Positions 46,986-58,430 of a stretch of DNA of 64,000 bases are shown one piece after another. The stretch spans positions 372,001 through 436,000 of the forward strand of contig JAVTVJ010000499.1 of the NCBI GenBank assembly GCA_034509425.1, read 5' to 3'. The notes under the pieces are model-generated. The model was not told where the DNA came from. It did no database searches and saw nothing but the letters and a program-made list of their open reading frames with translations. How positions within the stretch are numbered: position 1 is the stretch's first letter; every line of letters begins with the position of its first letter. The position numbers and the translations under genes were made by a program. Source of the DNA: Eopsaltria australis (Eukaryota; Chordata; Aves; Passeriformes; Petroicidae).

Positions 46986-49900
46986 GAACAGTGCTTGAGA
47001 AACATTTGGCCTTTTCATCCCAACTCTCTTTGCTACTCCAGCACTTCGTAAAATAGCAGCACCCAGGGTGTGTTACTGGCAACACCTTTCATTTTAATAC
47101 CATTTCATAAGGAATGGTTGCTCAGAATCTTTTTCAGGCCATGTAAGGAAATTGTTATGTCTGATTTATACCTTGAAAGTGCATGCTGGAATTTCTGAAT
47201 GCTCTGGGCTCTTGCCAGAAAATTAAAAAAAAAACCAAAAAACTATTAGTGGAGGAGACCAGTTTCTGCCACATTGAACTTCCAAGGTTATGTTGCCCCC
47301 TGGGGATGACCTGGAGTTATCAGTGTGTATCCAGGTGATTTTCTAGGGGCAGGACACCCTGACACTTCCAAATCAAAGGACAGAAGCACAGCAGCAGGTG
47401 CCTGTATCCCTCCTAAGCTCCACCTCCCAGCCATTTGGAGGAATATCTTGGAAGAGTTACAAAAGTACCCAGCGCCAAACTGAAATGCAGAGCTCCTGAG
47501 CTCAGCACAGCCTGGGATTTCAGCACTTTCCCATCTGACGTTGGCTTGAACCTGAAAAAAAGGGCTGCAGAATGAATTGTCCAAGTAAATTATGGATCTG
47601 GGAACTTCTGTGGCATATTCATCCTGGAGATGAAATAATCCAAGACAACCTCAACCTTTTCATCCCACTGTCCTTCGTTCTCTGCTGAGCCCCTCCAGAG
47701 CTGCTGCCAGAACAAGGAATAGGAGCAAGTCACAAGTCTCTGTGCAGTCCCCAGACTGGCCAAAATCCAGCTGGATTTATTTCTGAGCTCCACAGGAGCT
47801 GGAATGTCACCTTGCTGATGAGCACAGGGCCTCTGTGCAGAAAGCAGCTCTGATGCTGTGATGCACTGAGGCTGCCTGGGCTCTGCTGGGTGCAGGTGTC
47901 CAGCAGCTCCTGGGGCTCTGGACACAGCTGGGCCAAGGGCAGTGGAGCAGAATACACTTCTCTGCCCTTGGAATGTGGTCAAGGAACTGGGACAATGTTC
48001 TATTTGCAAGCTGTCAGTGGGGGCCATGTGCTGGTTTTGCTGTGAATTATGCTAAATCCAGTCTGGCAACTAAACCTGACTTAACATCCCGAGAGTGAGG
48101 CCAAGACTTGGCAGAGAAGCTGCTAAACTGACCTGGAGATAGAGGACTGGCAGTGAAGCCTTTTAAGCTACTAAATTCCACTCCCACTTTCAAACGGGCA
48201 GGTTTTTGCCCTTGGAGTGTGTGAAGGTTCTTCCCCTGTATTTGGGGTGTCCCCCAAGGACCTCAAGGTTAAGGGGAAGAGATTTGTCCACAAGCATTGG
48301 TCTGGGTGAGTTACATCAATCCACACTTAATAATCACTTCTTTTTGCTGGCTTTAATATAATTGCTCCCAGAGGAGAGAACATTTCAAGATTCTCAATTT
48401 CCAGGAAATACTCCATTCCAGTTTGGAAACCTCTGATTTGTTAGTGACCTTAAAAGTTTCCACTGCTGCAAGTGCAGAGGGACAATTTCCTTTGAGAATC
48501 ACAGCCAAGGCTCTGATCTGAGGGTGAGAGACACCAGGGAGTGCTGCCTTCATGGGAGCCATGTGAAAGAGACTAAACCAAGGAGCAGAAAAGCTGATTT
48601 AGGAGAAAATCAACCTGGCCAGAATTCTGTTCCCATTTAGATTAAAAAAACCCCAAAAACTCTCTTTGATTCCAGACAAATCAATTCAACCAATACTGGG
48701 CTCTGAGAAATTGCTATGAGTACCTGAGTGGTTCGAGTAGCCTGAGGATTATCTTGGTCTCTATCAAAGTAAACAATCCAGGAGCATTTTTAAGTAGCAA
48801 TCACAGAATGCTGAGAGAAAAGCAGAGCTTTCAAATGGTGATGAAAGAGAAAGAGGTGATTCAGATCTAATCCCATTATGGGTCAGCTCCAGCACTGGGA
48901 GGTTTTTATTTCTGGCTGTGTTGCTGAGAACAGAGCCCAAGCCAAAGTCCCTGTACCCACCTTTCCCACCCAGCCCAAGCTTCTGCTATTCCTGCCCACC
49001 CCAGGGCCACCAGCCCTCTCCTCCCCTGCAGATCCTCTGCTCCCCAGCCTGAACAACCTCAGCTGAGACGTGGCAAATTGCATATTTATGTATTAATTAC
49101 CGCCTTAAGCGGCAATTACAAACCCAAACAAAATTATGCATCAATGGCCAAGTGAGCCAGGCACTGCTGGAGCTGGGCAGCTCTCTGTTTCCATCCTAAA
49201 CAGAGGCTCAGGAATTAATCACAGTTCCAAGAGGTCAGGAATTAAGGAGAACTGTATTTCCCTGCTGCATTTTATTTCATAAATACATTTATGTGAACTT
49301 ACGGCTCTCTGTGTTGTAAATCCTATTTGGGGGTATGTCAAGGAAGTGATAAATGAAGGTGTAGACACTTGGCAGCATCCCGAGGGATCTGTTAGTGCCT
49401 GTCTGGGTGGGCAGCAATGTCCTTTTCTGTGTTTCTGGGTACTCTCTGCCCATGTGAAGGCAGAAGAACTCCATGAGCTGAGTGCTCAGTGAAGAGGAAC
49501 TGCTTTTAATCCACCTCTGTTGTATCTTATCAGGGGAACATTAGGATTTACACCCCCCTGTCACCACATAAAGGTGTGCAGGGAGGGAGTTACACAGCAA
49601 AGCCATCTGTGGGTAGAATTATTGGGAAGAGCAATGTGGGAAACATATCCTGACTGACACAATTACCTGGGGAAAATGAGAGCAAAATTAGACCCGACTC
49701 TCTTCCCTGTACAAGTCAGTTCTGATCCAAAAATCCAACAGCCTGCAATTAACAGATTCTACACATTTAGTCCTGCTCTGGCTTAAAGCTGATGTGTTCT
49801 TGGCAGAGCCTTTCAGGCTGATGCTGACACCTAAATTATCAACCTCTCAACATCTGCCCGTAGAAAACTTGGCTGTTAGTGCAGCAATAAAAACTCCAGA

Positions 49901-50166
49901 CATTTCTCCCCAAATATTGGAATGGCAGGATCATGGTGAAGGCAGTGCAATCCCACCCAACAGTGGGAAGGCCAGGAATGCAAACTGGGCTTGAGGCAAT
50001 GTAAAGCACCACCAGAATTTCAGAGCTGATCATCCCCGGCACATCCCAGTGCACAGGGACAGGTAGAGGAGCAGCCAAGGAGATGAGAAGACAAAGCCAG
50101 TCAGGAGCTTCCAACAGCAGCTCCTGAGGACAACAGCTCATGTCTGGGAAGACACCAGAGAAAAGA
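46986..50166. other. Unique sequence, no gene seen
   Basis: 47590-48027 (minus, 145 codons) is the longest frame and carries no known domain. Around 49070-49150 there is an AT-rich segment containing a 10-bp-arm palindrome. No interspersed repeat is recognised. Confidence 0.5.
49094..49118. other. Inverted repeat in AT-rich candidate regulatory segment
   Basis: TAATTACCGC (49094-49103) and GCGGCAATTA (49109-49118) are reverse complements with one mismatch, separated by CTTAA. The arms contain TAATTA/CAATTA homeodomain-type cores and CpGs. Function is not shown. Confidence 0.6.
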
Positions 50167-50390
50167 ATCATGGAATTATAGAATCCTTCAGGTTGGAAAA
50201 GCCCTCCCAGCCCATGGAGTCCACGCTGTGCCCAGTGCCCACCTTGTCCCCAGCCCAGAGCACTGAATGCCACGGCCAGGCCTTCCTTGGACACCTGCAG
50301 GGATGGGCACTCCAAAGCTCCCTGGGCAGCCCCTGCCAAGGCCTGAGCACCCTTTCCATGGAGAAATTTTTCCTGATGTCCAAGGAATGA
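50167..50390 (-). mobile_element. CR1 LINE 3'-end copy
   Basis: Antisense blocks occur in order: 'atcatggaattatagaatcc', 'gttggaaaagccctcccagc', 'cagagcactgaatgccacgg', 'ccagggatgggcac'-type sequence and 'cctgccaaggcctgagcacc'. It belongs to the same subfamily as the interrupted copy at 3.6-4.5 kb. Confidence 0.92.
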
Positions 50391-51550
50391 AAATTCTTTT
50401 CCCATTCTCCCAGAGGGTCTGTAACTTACGAGCACAGACCTGTGTCCTGTACCTGCCTGCATCCTAGATGTACACACCTGGCCTTTTCCATCCTACTGGG
50501 ATCTGTGGTTATTTGGATTAATTCTCCCTGGGTATTTTACCCTTTTCTTACCCTCCTTTCTGTGCTCACAACTCCTGCAAAGTGGTCAGTGTTTCCACCC
50601 TCCTTTCTGTTTAAATCCCACAGACCTCACCATAATAGAACATTTTGCCATAAGTGACAACTTGCAGTGGCTTATTTGTGCTTCAAGATTTTGATACCTG
50701 ACACATTCTTCCGTGACACCCCAAATCCCCAACCAAGTGGAAAATTAAGAAGAATGCAAAGCTGCAGGTCAATGGAAATTCCTTTTCCCCCTCAATCATG
50801 CCCAGCTAAGTTTCAAACGTGGCTGGGTGCTGTGGTGAGCAAAGCCATCTCTGGTTACCTCTGTGCCTTTTCTTGTGTCACTGCACAGCTGCAGGAACTT
50901 TAAGAAGAGTCCTTTAGGGACGAACAGATCCACTTTAGGGAGGAATGCCCCAGTGCTGAGATACAATTCAAGCAAAGCTCCAACCACAGAGCCTTTAAAA
51001 TTATCTATAACTGTATATTGAATAGGGAAAATAAATTAATGGGTGTGCATGGGAAAGACAAATCATGGAGATAAGGATGATACATAAATCTACAAAGGCT
51101 ACATAATTAGTGCACCAGAGATCTGGGATTAATCCTGTTCTGGTGAGGATGGAGATACTGATGTGAGAGAGTGCTCCAGTTCAGGTCATTTCTGAAGGAC
51201 TCTCCCCACTGTCCCCTCTACACTGCTCATTCCAGGAGGATAAAACCCTTAAATCTAGGAATGCTGTGGCTGTTCCAGCAGCCACCACAGGCACCAGGCT
51301 GCAGACAGTCTGCATGATTGTACATGCTGGGGAGATGTGGGATCCCCAGCAGCAACTGCTCCAGCCTACACCCAGAAATTCCCACCAAGGGCTCCTCACT
51401 GTGTGTTGGCTCAGGAGAAGCCCCCGTGCTCCAGACAGCTTTGATTTAACTTCAAAGATAAACCACAATGTCTTAAAAACACCCTCACAGAAGGGTGCTC
51501 GGAGAAGTCTGGGGTAGTTTTCCTAACTCAACACCAACACGTTGCCTTTT
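50391..51550. other. Unique sequence, no gene seen
   Basis: No repeat or coding signature is recognised. Confidence 0.6.
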
Positions 51551-51555
51551 CCCTG
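51551..51555. repeat. Target-site duplication CCCTG, left copy
   Basis: It directly precedes the TGTCCC start of the LTR element and is repeated at 53195-53199 after its CTACA end. Confidence 0.75.
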
Positions 51556-53194
51556 TGTCCCGGGTTAGTCAGGAGGGGTCAAAATCTAGGAAGTGACCTA
51601 TGCTGTGGGAAGGGATATAACTTCCTTCCTGGGAGAGAGAGCCAATAACCAGGTAGTTTTAAGGATTGATGTGTAGGGTAAACTAATTAAAAAGTTGATC
51701 CGTCTTCGAGGAAAAGATCATATCTAAGCAGAGGACATCTGAGCCTCTGTCTCTTTTTGCCTGCTGTTGCTCAAAGTGAAGCAGCTCCTCTGCTTCTCTC
51801 CCCGCTGAGGCTGGGCCTTCTTTAACCCCCTCCAGAGGGAGGTGGGGAAGGGAGGTTTAGGGCGGCCGTGCCGCTGCAGCCGGGAATGGGGGAGGAAATG
51901 GCTGGAATGTTCAGCAGATCCAGCTCAGCCGCAGTGTCAGCTACACCAGACAGGGCCAGGCCCCTGCTCCGGGCCAGGCAAGGACCGGGCCGGCTCCATC
52001 CAGCTCGGGCCAGGCCCTGCCCTGTCACCCCGGGCCCAGCTGGCCCCAGCAGGCCGAGCCAGCTCCGCAGAGCCGGGCACAGAGACTCTGAGAGCTTCTG
52101 CCATCCAGCTCGGATCTTTCTGAGCCAGGCACAGAGACTCTGAGAGCTTCTGCCATCCAGCTCGGACCTGTTCAAACAGCCCGGCAGAGAGCACAGGATC
52201 GTCACACTGCCAGAGAGAGAGAGATATTAACTTTATCCATGCCTGGACTAAACTTGCAGACACGCATCCTTCCTTGCAGAGAGAGAGGAACAAGTGAGGA
52301 CATCTACAGAAATGCAGCATAGAGACTTTACAGTCAGTGAGGAAAGCTGAACCGATGCCTAGAGGGAGGAGCATGAGAAGTGCTTCGAGAGTGAAGCTGA
52401 AAATTCTTTTGTAGAACTATGGTTGGGACTGTGCTAACAAATTCCCTGTAATGTATGAAGCAATAGTCCAAAGTGGGGATGTGATATTCTAACTGCAGCC
52501 AGTGAGCCAAGGCACCTGGGTGGAGATGAGTAGGTGCTGGAATAAGTGCAGCCTGATGAGATGCTTGAGCCGAGACACAGAAGATGCTGTGAGCTGTCCC
52601 TTTGCCCCAGGGAATGCTGGAGAACTTGTGTTGCTAGACACAGAAGAAGGGGATTTTCTTCGCTGCTGCAATAGAATTGCTCATCCTTCAAAGAGTACCC
52701 CATGGACTGTCATGGCTCCCCTGTAGTAGCTGTGGGAAGGCTGCTGGTGTGGAGGGAGGGATCCTCCACAAGCAGATCTTTCCTTCCGGGTGGCTGCTGG
52801 TGGTGAGGCTGAAGACTCATAACAAACTGCATTTTTCTTACAGAGAATCCATGGTATAAGCAAAAGAGACTTCTCTTCCTAAATGAACTGAAACAAAGAC
52901 TATTTCAGAGGTGGTAAACTGACTGGAGGTCGAAGTGTTGTCTTTTGTGTGTTGTCAGGGAGAAAGAAATGGAGAGGTGGGGGAGGAGGGGTGGTCTGAG
53001 GAGTTTGTTCTGGTTTTTCTTGGGTTTTTTCTCTTTTCCTCTTTGTCTTAGGTGTATTAATAAACTTTCTTTATACTCTATAAAGTTTGAACCTGCTTTG
53101 CCTACTCCTCATCTCACAGCAAACATCAGGTAAATTTTGGTAAGTGTGCTGGCATTTGGCCAGAACCTCGAATAGGCGAACTGAAACCACTACA
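51556..53194 (+). mobile_element. Long solo LTR-like element, ERVL-type
   Basis: The element is 1,639 bp, starts TGTCCCGGGTTAG and ends CCACTACA. It is bounded by the perfect 5-bp duplication CCCTG; five bases is the usual duplication for ERVL (class III) elements. An AATAAA signal in TTAATAAACTTTC near 53059, about 135 bp before the 3' end, supports the + orientation. A GC-rich block (51860-52080) and a 52-bp tandem duplication lie inside. I find no gag, protease or polymerase frame and the ends are not duplicated inside, so it is a solo LTR or a nonautonomous LTR element. The frames at 51.8-52.4 kb (up to 145 codons) reflect the GC-rich block. Confidence 0.78.
52070..52173 (+). repeat. 52-bp tandem duplication inside the LTR element
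   Basis: Copies at 52070-52121 and 52122-52173 share GAGACTCTGAGAGCTTCTGC followed by CATCCAGCTCGGA, with a few substitutions. Such duplications are common in LTR U3 regions, where they can multiply enhancer sites. Confidence 0.93.
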
Positions 53195-53199
53195 CCCTG
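53195..53199. repeat. Target-site duplication CCCTG, right copy
   Basis: This is an exact repeat of 51551-51555, immediately after the terminal CA of the LTR element. Confidence 0.75.
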
Positions 53200-55694
53200 A
53201 CTGGCCAAGCCGTGGGATTGCAGCAGTTCTGCCAAGTGGTGCCCACTAAAGAGCTAAATCTGAATTTATATTCATTGCTCAGAGTGATGCCAAGCATCAG
53301 TGGGCACAGCAAAGCCTGAACTGAAGCCCTGGCATGCTTTAAAGCCAATATTTCTATTTTCAGCCGAGTTTCTCTGAGGAGGGAGGTTCACATAATCATT
53401 CCACGCCACTGCCTTTTTGTCCTTCCCCCAAAATCCTTTGATAGCAGCATCAAAGCTATTAAGATGCAAATCACTTTAGGAAAGCAGCAGCCAAGATAGA
53501 GGAGAGCAATTCCCAAACATCCCTATGAGAGAATGTGCTGCAGTTTCACTTCCTGTTCATTAAACATAAGGAAAATCCACAGAAAACCAGTTGTTCCCAG
53601 TCTCCAGGAGAGGGAGAGGCCCCCAGAGCCCAGTGAGGAGATGGGAAGCACAAGGAGCCTGGAATTCATCCCCTCCTTTTACTCAGAGCAAGACTTTTAG
53701 GTTCAGCAGTGTTTCTCAGTTCATCCACAGGGATGATCTCTCCCTGAAAATGGTTTTTAACAGGAATACACTAAGAAGGGATAAATAGACAAATATTTGA
53801 TGCACTGATAATGTTGTGTCTTATCACCTGGAATAAAGCAGGGAGGCTTTTAGGAGGGAGCACTATATCCTGCTTTTGTACCCATAAAAGCTGGAGTTTC
53901 CCATCACTGTATTAAAACCTGAACTTCTCCAACTGTAAATACTTTTCCCTTTCCCAGAGAGTGTGGAAAACAGCTCTGGGAGCATCTCTGCAGTTCTTTT
54001 AAAGCCAGAGCCAGCCACTGCTGCAACCTCATCTCCCTCAGTCTAACTCTATCCATGAGACCTGTAGAGGGCAGTGGCTAAAAGAAAATCAAGCACCAGA
54101 AAGAGCCATAAATGTTAGATACAAATTTTAAAAAATTGGGATCTCATCTAATGACTTCTTCATATTGAAAAGCTTACAGGTAATTCCATGAATTAATGGA
54201 TTACTGCAATGGGATTTTTCCAAGCCCAAATCCCAGGCTCTCTGGCAGATTACACTGACAGGCTTTACAGCAGAGCTCTTCCCTTGGGATTTACCTTGTT
54301 TTTATCAACAGAAATCTTGCGCCTAAGCTAAAATGTGCAGCTGGCCCTCCCTCTGCCATGGTGCTCATGGGCAAACAAGACTTTCCCCTCCTCCACAGAA
54401 AGCCACATTAAACCAAGGAACAGGGAAAATACAGCTGAGCAAAGCTGAATGTTTGCACAATATACAACAGTGTGACGTTAGTGTTCAAATTAATATCAAT
54501 TTAATATCAAACCAGCCAGGACCCAGAGCAGAAAGCAGCTTCCTGGATAATTCCTCTGTGGTTTTCAGGCACACTGCTAATAACTTCATTATCCATTTGG
54601 CATATACAATTAACTCATTACTGATGGAATATGTAAAATCCAGGGTAAAACTCCAATTAGGCACAGCAGATAAAAGCATTACAGCAGGTACAGGATCCTT
54701 TGCCTTATCTTGCACATGAGAGCATTAATCAATACAGCACGGGTGCTTATGATCACCTCATTTCAGCCACGCTGTAGTATCTTCTCCCAGCTTTGTAAAC
54801 CTTGTGCAATTCCGAAATTGGCTCTGCAATTACCACAGGCAGAGCTCTCCACACCTTCGTTAATGCCCTGTTTATCTCTGGAATGCAGATTAGATCTGCA
54901 AAGGCACCAAAACCACCAGGAACTGAGAAGGCAGCAAAAAAAGGCTTGAAAAAAATTTGTGCATTAAGGTGATGCCAAGCTGTTAATACGGAAAGGCCCC
55001 GCTGTCTGGAGCTGCTGGAGTGGGGAACTGGTGAGTCACTGGTCCCTGCTCATCCAACCCCCTCTGGAAAGGCAGGGAGATCAAACCAGGCAGTCAGCAC
55101 TGCGTTCTTCCAGACTCCCGGCTGAGTCACCGCGTTATAAATTGCCGCTGCTCCCGTGGAGTCAGACGCTGACAATTCACTCTTACCTGCTGCACTTTTT
55201 AACCTTTGTTTGTGATATTTTTATTTTTTTTCCTCCCTCTGCCATCGGCTCCTCTCTTTCCCATTAGTGTTCCCTATTGTATCGGCTCCCTCGGATTTAA
55301 AAAGGGATGGAGAGCTAATGTCTGCTTTTGTGCTGCACATTTGTGAAGATAAACACTCACATGGACTTCTGAGCCTTCCTCATACTCCAGCAGAGTTGCT
55401 GCAGTGTCCTAGAGTGAGAGCCTGTAGGAATCAAAAATTGGGACAATGCTATTCATGCTCAGAATGGAATGAAACAAAATCGTTTTGTTATCATCTGCTA
55501 TGTAGATCTCTGTATGTCACAATAATGTGGGGACACATTTTGGAGGGGGTCTGCAGAGTCTGGAGGAATCTTTATGCTGGGAGAAATCTACTTTTGATGA
55601 TGGCACTTTTCCATCTCCAGAAAGAAGGAAATGGTAAAAAAATGAGGAAAAGTCCAAATTTAAAATAAAAGGAAGGTGCAAATAAGAAAGAACA
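53200..55694. other. Unique sequence, no gene seen
   Basis: 54430-54790 is repeat-free and AT-rich with TAATTA-like motifs, and 55115-55160 contains a TGAGTCA site close to a TATAAA. Both look like candidate regulatory DNA, but neither is supported by more than texture. Confidence 0.5.
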
Positions 55695-55797
55695 GTAAGA
55701 ATGGATCATTGACATGGTGGAATCAGTCCAAGGTCGGACTGGATGATCCTGGAGGTCTTTTCCAACCGTAACCATTCTGTGCTATCACGATTCAAAA
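55695..55797 (+). mobile_element. CR1 LINE 3'-end fragment
   Basis: 'ggtcggactggatgatcctg' and 'gaggtcttttccaaccgtaa' with a tail of 'ccattctgtgctatcacgat' are a sense CR1 terminus of an older subfamily. Confidence 0.8.
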
Positions 55798-55912
55798 AGT
55801 GACAATAACAATATAAAACCAGATGTGTGGCAAAGTCTTGGAGTAGCAGCTTTGGATGGAAACCGCCCTGGGGCAATCAGAAATGTTATTCTGACTTCAT
55901 CAGTCACAGCAG

Positions 55913-56151
55913 GTGCCTGCATCCACAGCCACACCCACATCCACAGCCCCAGCCACACCCACATTCACACCCACACCTCCATCCACAGCCACAGCCACAG
56001 CCCCAGCCACAGCCACAGCCACAGCCCCAGCCACAGCCAAAGCCACACCCACACCTACATCCACACCCCCATCCACACCCACACCCACATCCACATCCAC
56101 ACACACACCCACATCCACACCCCCATACACACCCACACCCACACCTGCTTA
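55913..56151. repeat. CCACAN hexanucleotide minisatellite
   Basis: About 240 bp of CCACAN units: CCACAG and CCACAC with CCACAT, CCCCAG and CCTCCAT variants. The + strand is nearly G-free except for the CAG-containing units. CCACAG units dominate the first half and CCACAC/CCACAT the second. Open His-Pro-Gln, Thr-Pro-Thr and minus-strand Cys-Gly and Val-Gly frames result from the repeat and are not genes. Confidence 0.96.
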
Positions 56152-58327
56152 GTGCCAGCCCATACCACAAAGGAGGGAACTCCTGGTTTTGGGAGGAAAG
56201 CAGTTCTAGTGGTACTTTTACTCTCTCACACAAACCAGGTCACTCTGCACCTCCCACCCTGGCAGGACTGTACTCCCATTTGGCAGGAGGTTGTTCCTCT
56301 CTTTCCACGCAGCCTTTATTCCAGTCACTTGATTCTCAGTCACACCTAAGTGCTCTCCAACCAGATCACAGCCAAGTCCAACTGCTTGGGAAATTCTCCC
56401 GGCCACGAGAGGTTGAATCTTCCCATCATGAAAAATGAGTCCTGAGGTGCATCATTTCAAAGACCAAATCTGCTGCTTAGGCGTGAGCCAGTGTCTCCCT
56501 GGCCCAGGCAGAGAGGCTTCAGCTAAACCCAGGCAGAATTAAAGCCTGTTCTGCAAGCACCCAGCACAGCAGCTGAGATAACCCTAATTTCCCTGTCTCT
56601 CCCACAGGAAAATGACCATGGAATTGAATATGAATGAAGAGAAGCTGGGTTCTTTAAAGAAGCCATTTGCTTACAGTTTGCTCCTCTGGTTGTGATCCAA
56701 ATGCAGTGCTGAAGTTCTCTCCAGCATTCCTGTGACAGAGGTTTTTGTTTTAACCAAAGGAGTTAATGTAAAAGCACAGGTCTCACAGAAAAGCTCTGGT
56801 TTGTTCAAAGCCGCACATCCAGGTGCAGGGATGGCTGCACAAAACATTTTCAATGCAGGTGCTGCAGCTGAGGGCATTGGGAACTCTCAGGCTTTGCTTC
56901 CCCTGCCTGGTCCCTTCTGGACACTCCTACTCTGGCTGTGACCTTGTGAAAGCACTGTCTGGGGAGAAGGGAAAGTCTCTGCTACTAAATGTGAGTATTT
57001 GCTATGGTTTATCATTTCTACCTGCTCATAAAAATAAGTATTTTTAATTACGTAAGATGGGGATGATAACTGTGAAGAACAGAATCCGAAACCTCAGAGG
57101 TATTTGTTCCATTTTATGGCCTCTCACCTTCAAATTTCTTGACCATATGTTGATGCAGAAAACTTGGTAAAATCAATACTGTAGTAATAAAATTGCACAG
57201 CAGCAGGAAATCATTTGGCTCCTTAGGCCACTGGCAAATGAGGCAGGGTTTTGTGAATGTACTGTTAATATTCAGACAGGGAGGTAAGTCACTCAAAAGT
57301 AAACACATTTAATCCAAAGACTTCTACAAACAATCCCAAAACTATTTTCATTCTCTCATTAGCAAGTACACTGAGAAGCTTCTGGCAAGCATTACCATTT
57401 GTTTTAGCTCATTATAATAGCTCATTAAAAATAGAAATAAAAGAACCTCTAATATCCAAGCTAACTTAATGGGATCAGGGGAAAGCTTCAGTCCCCACCA
57501 TCAGCCCTGATGTTCTCCATTCCCTGTGCCAGGACACCATCAGACCTTTCATTCCTGATCCATGTTTGTTTAAAATCTTTGGAGAGATATTTAAGTATAT
57601 TCACTATTTGGGATATTCTACAATTTTTTTTCCCCCTCAGAAGAAAAGCAAGGGAATTTGATCATTGCCTTACTCTGCACTTACCCTAGCTGAATTTTCC
57701 CTGATTTCAGACAGAAGTGGAATTTCCCCTGTCCCTCCAATCTGGCCCAATGGCCCTAAGAAGCTGCCTGTACTCTGAACTGGCTCTTAGGAGCTTTAAC
57801 AGCACTGAGGTGGCTTTAAATCAATTCTGCTCAAGGAGATTTTTTCTTTTTCAGAGTGAGTGCTCATTCTTAGTCTGTTTTTCATCAACTAGAAAACAGA
57901 GGATAATTAAGAGAAAACATTGCCATAAATCAACATGGAAAAAAAAAAAAAAAAAGAGAACAAACTTTGTACCTAAAGGAAGGCATTTCACTATTTCAAA
58001 GGACAAGAATTTAACTCAGTTACATTCAGATTTCTGTTCTTATTTTGTCTTAAAATGGTAGATTTTTGCCTGAACCAGAAATCCTGTCTACAAAGTTGTT
58101 GTTTTCCACTACTCCAGAACAAGCAGCTCCTCCTGCCCTTCCCAGGCATGGGAGAGAGGCAGCCCAACCACATTTTCAGGAGCAGCAGGATATTCACCTG
58201 GAACAATCATGGAGGGGCAAGAAAGCCCAACCCTCCTTTTTTTGCTTTTCTGAATAAAACAATGACACTGACCAAAAAAAAGGGAGCAAGAACTATAAAT
58301 TGCACTCTCATTGAAATTAGGATTCAA
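56152..58327. other. Unique sequence, no gene seen
   Basis: A poly-A tract of about 17 bp lies at 57940-57956. No interspersed repeat or exon is recognised. Confidence 0.6.
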
Positions 58328-58430
58328 TAGAATAGTAGAATCATTCAGGATGAAAAAGACCTCCAAGGTTATCAATTCTAACTTTGGACTGAATACCACC
58401 ATGTCCACTTGGTTTTTGAAGAGTTGTTGA
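58328..58430 (-). mobile_element. CR1 LINE 3'-end fragment, diverged
   Basis: 'atagaatagtagaatcattc', 'aaaagacctccaaggttatc' and 'ccaccatgtccacttggttt' are the antisense terminus of an old CR1. Confidence 0.75.

Noticed and set aside
55825..56438. His-Pro-Gln-rich (203 codons) and Cys-Gly-rich proteins, superficially like metal-binding proteins
   Set aside because: These are frames of the CCACAN repeat; flanking codons carry no domain.
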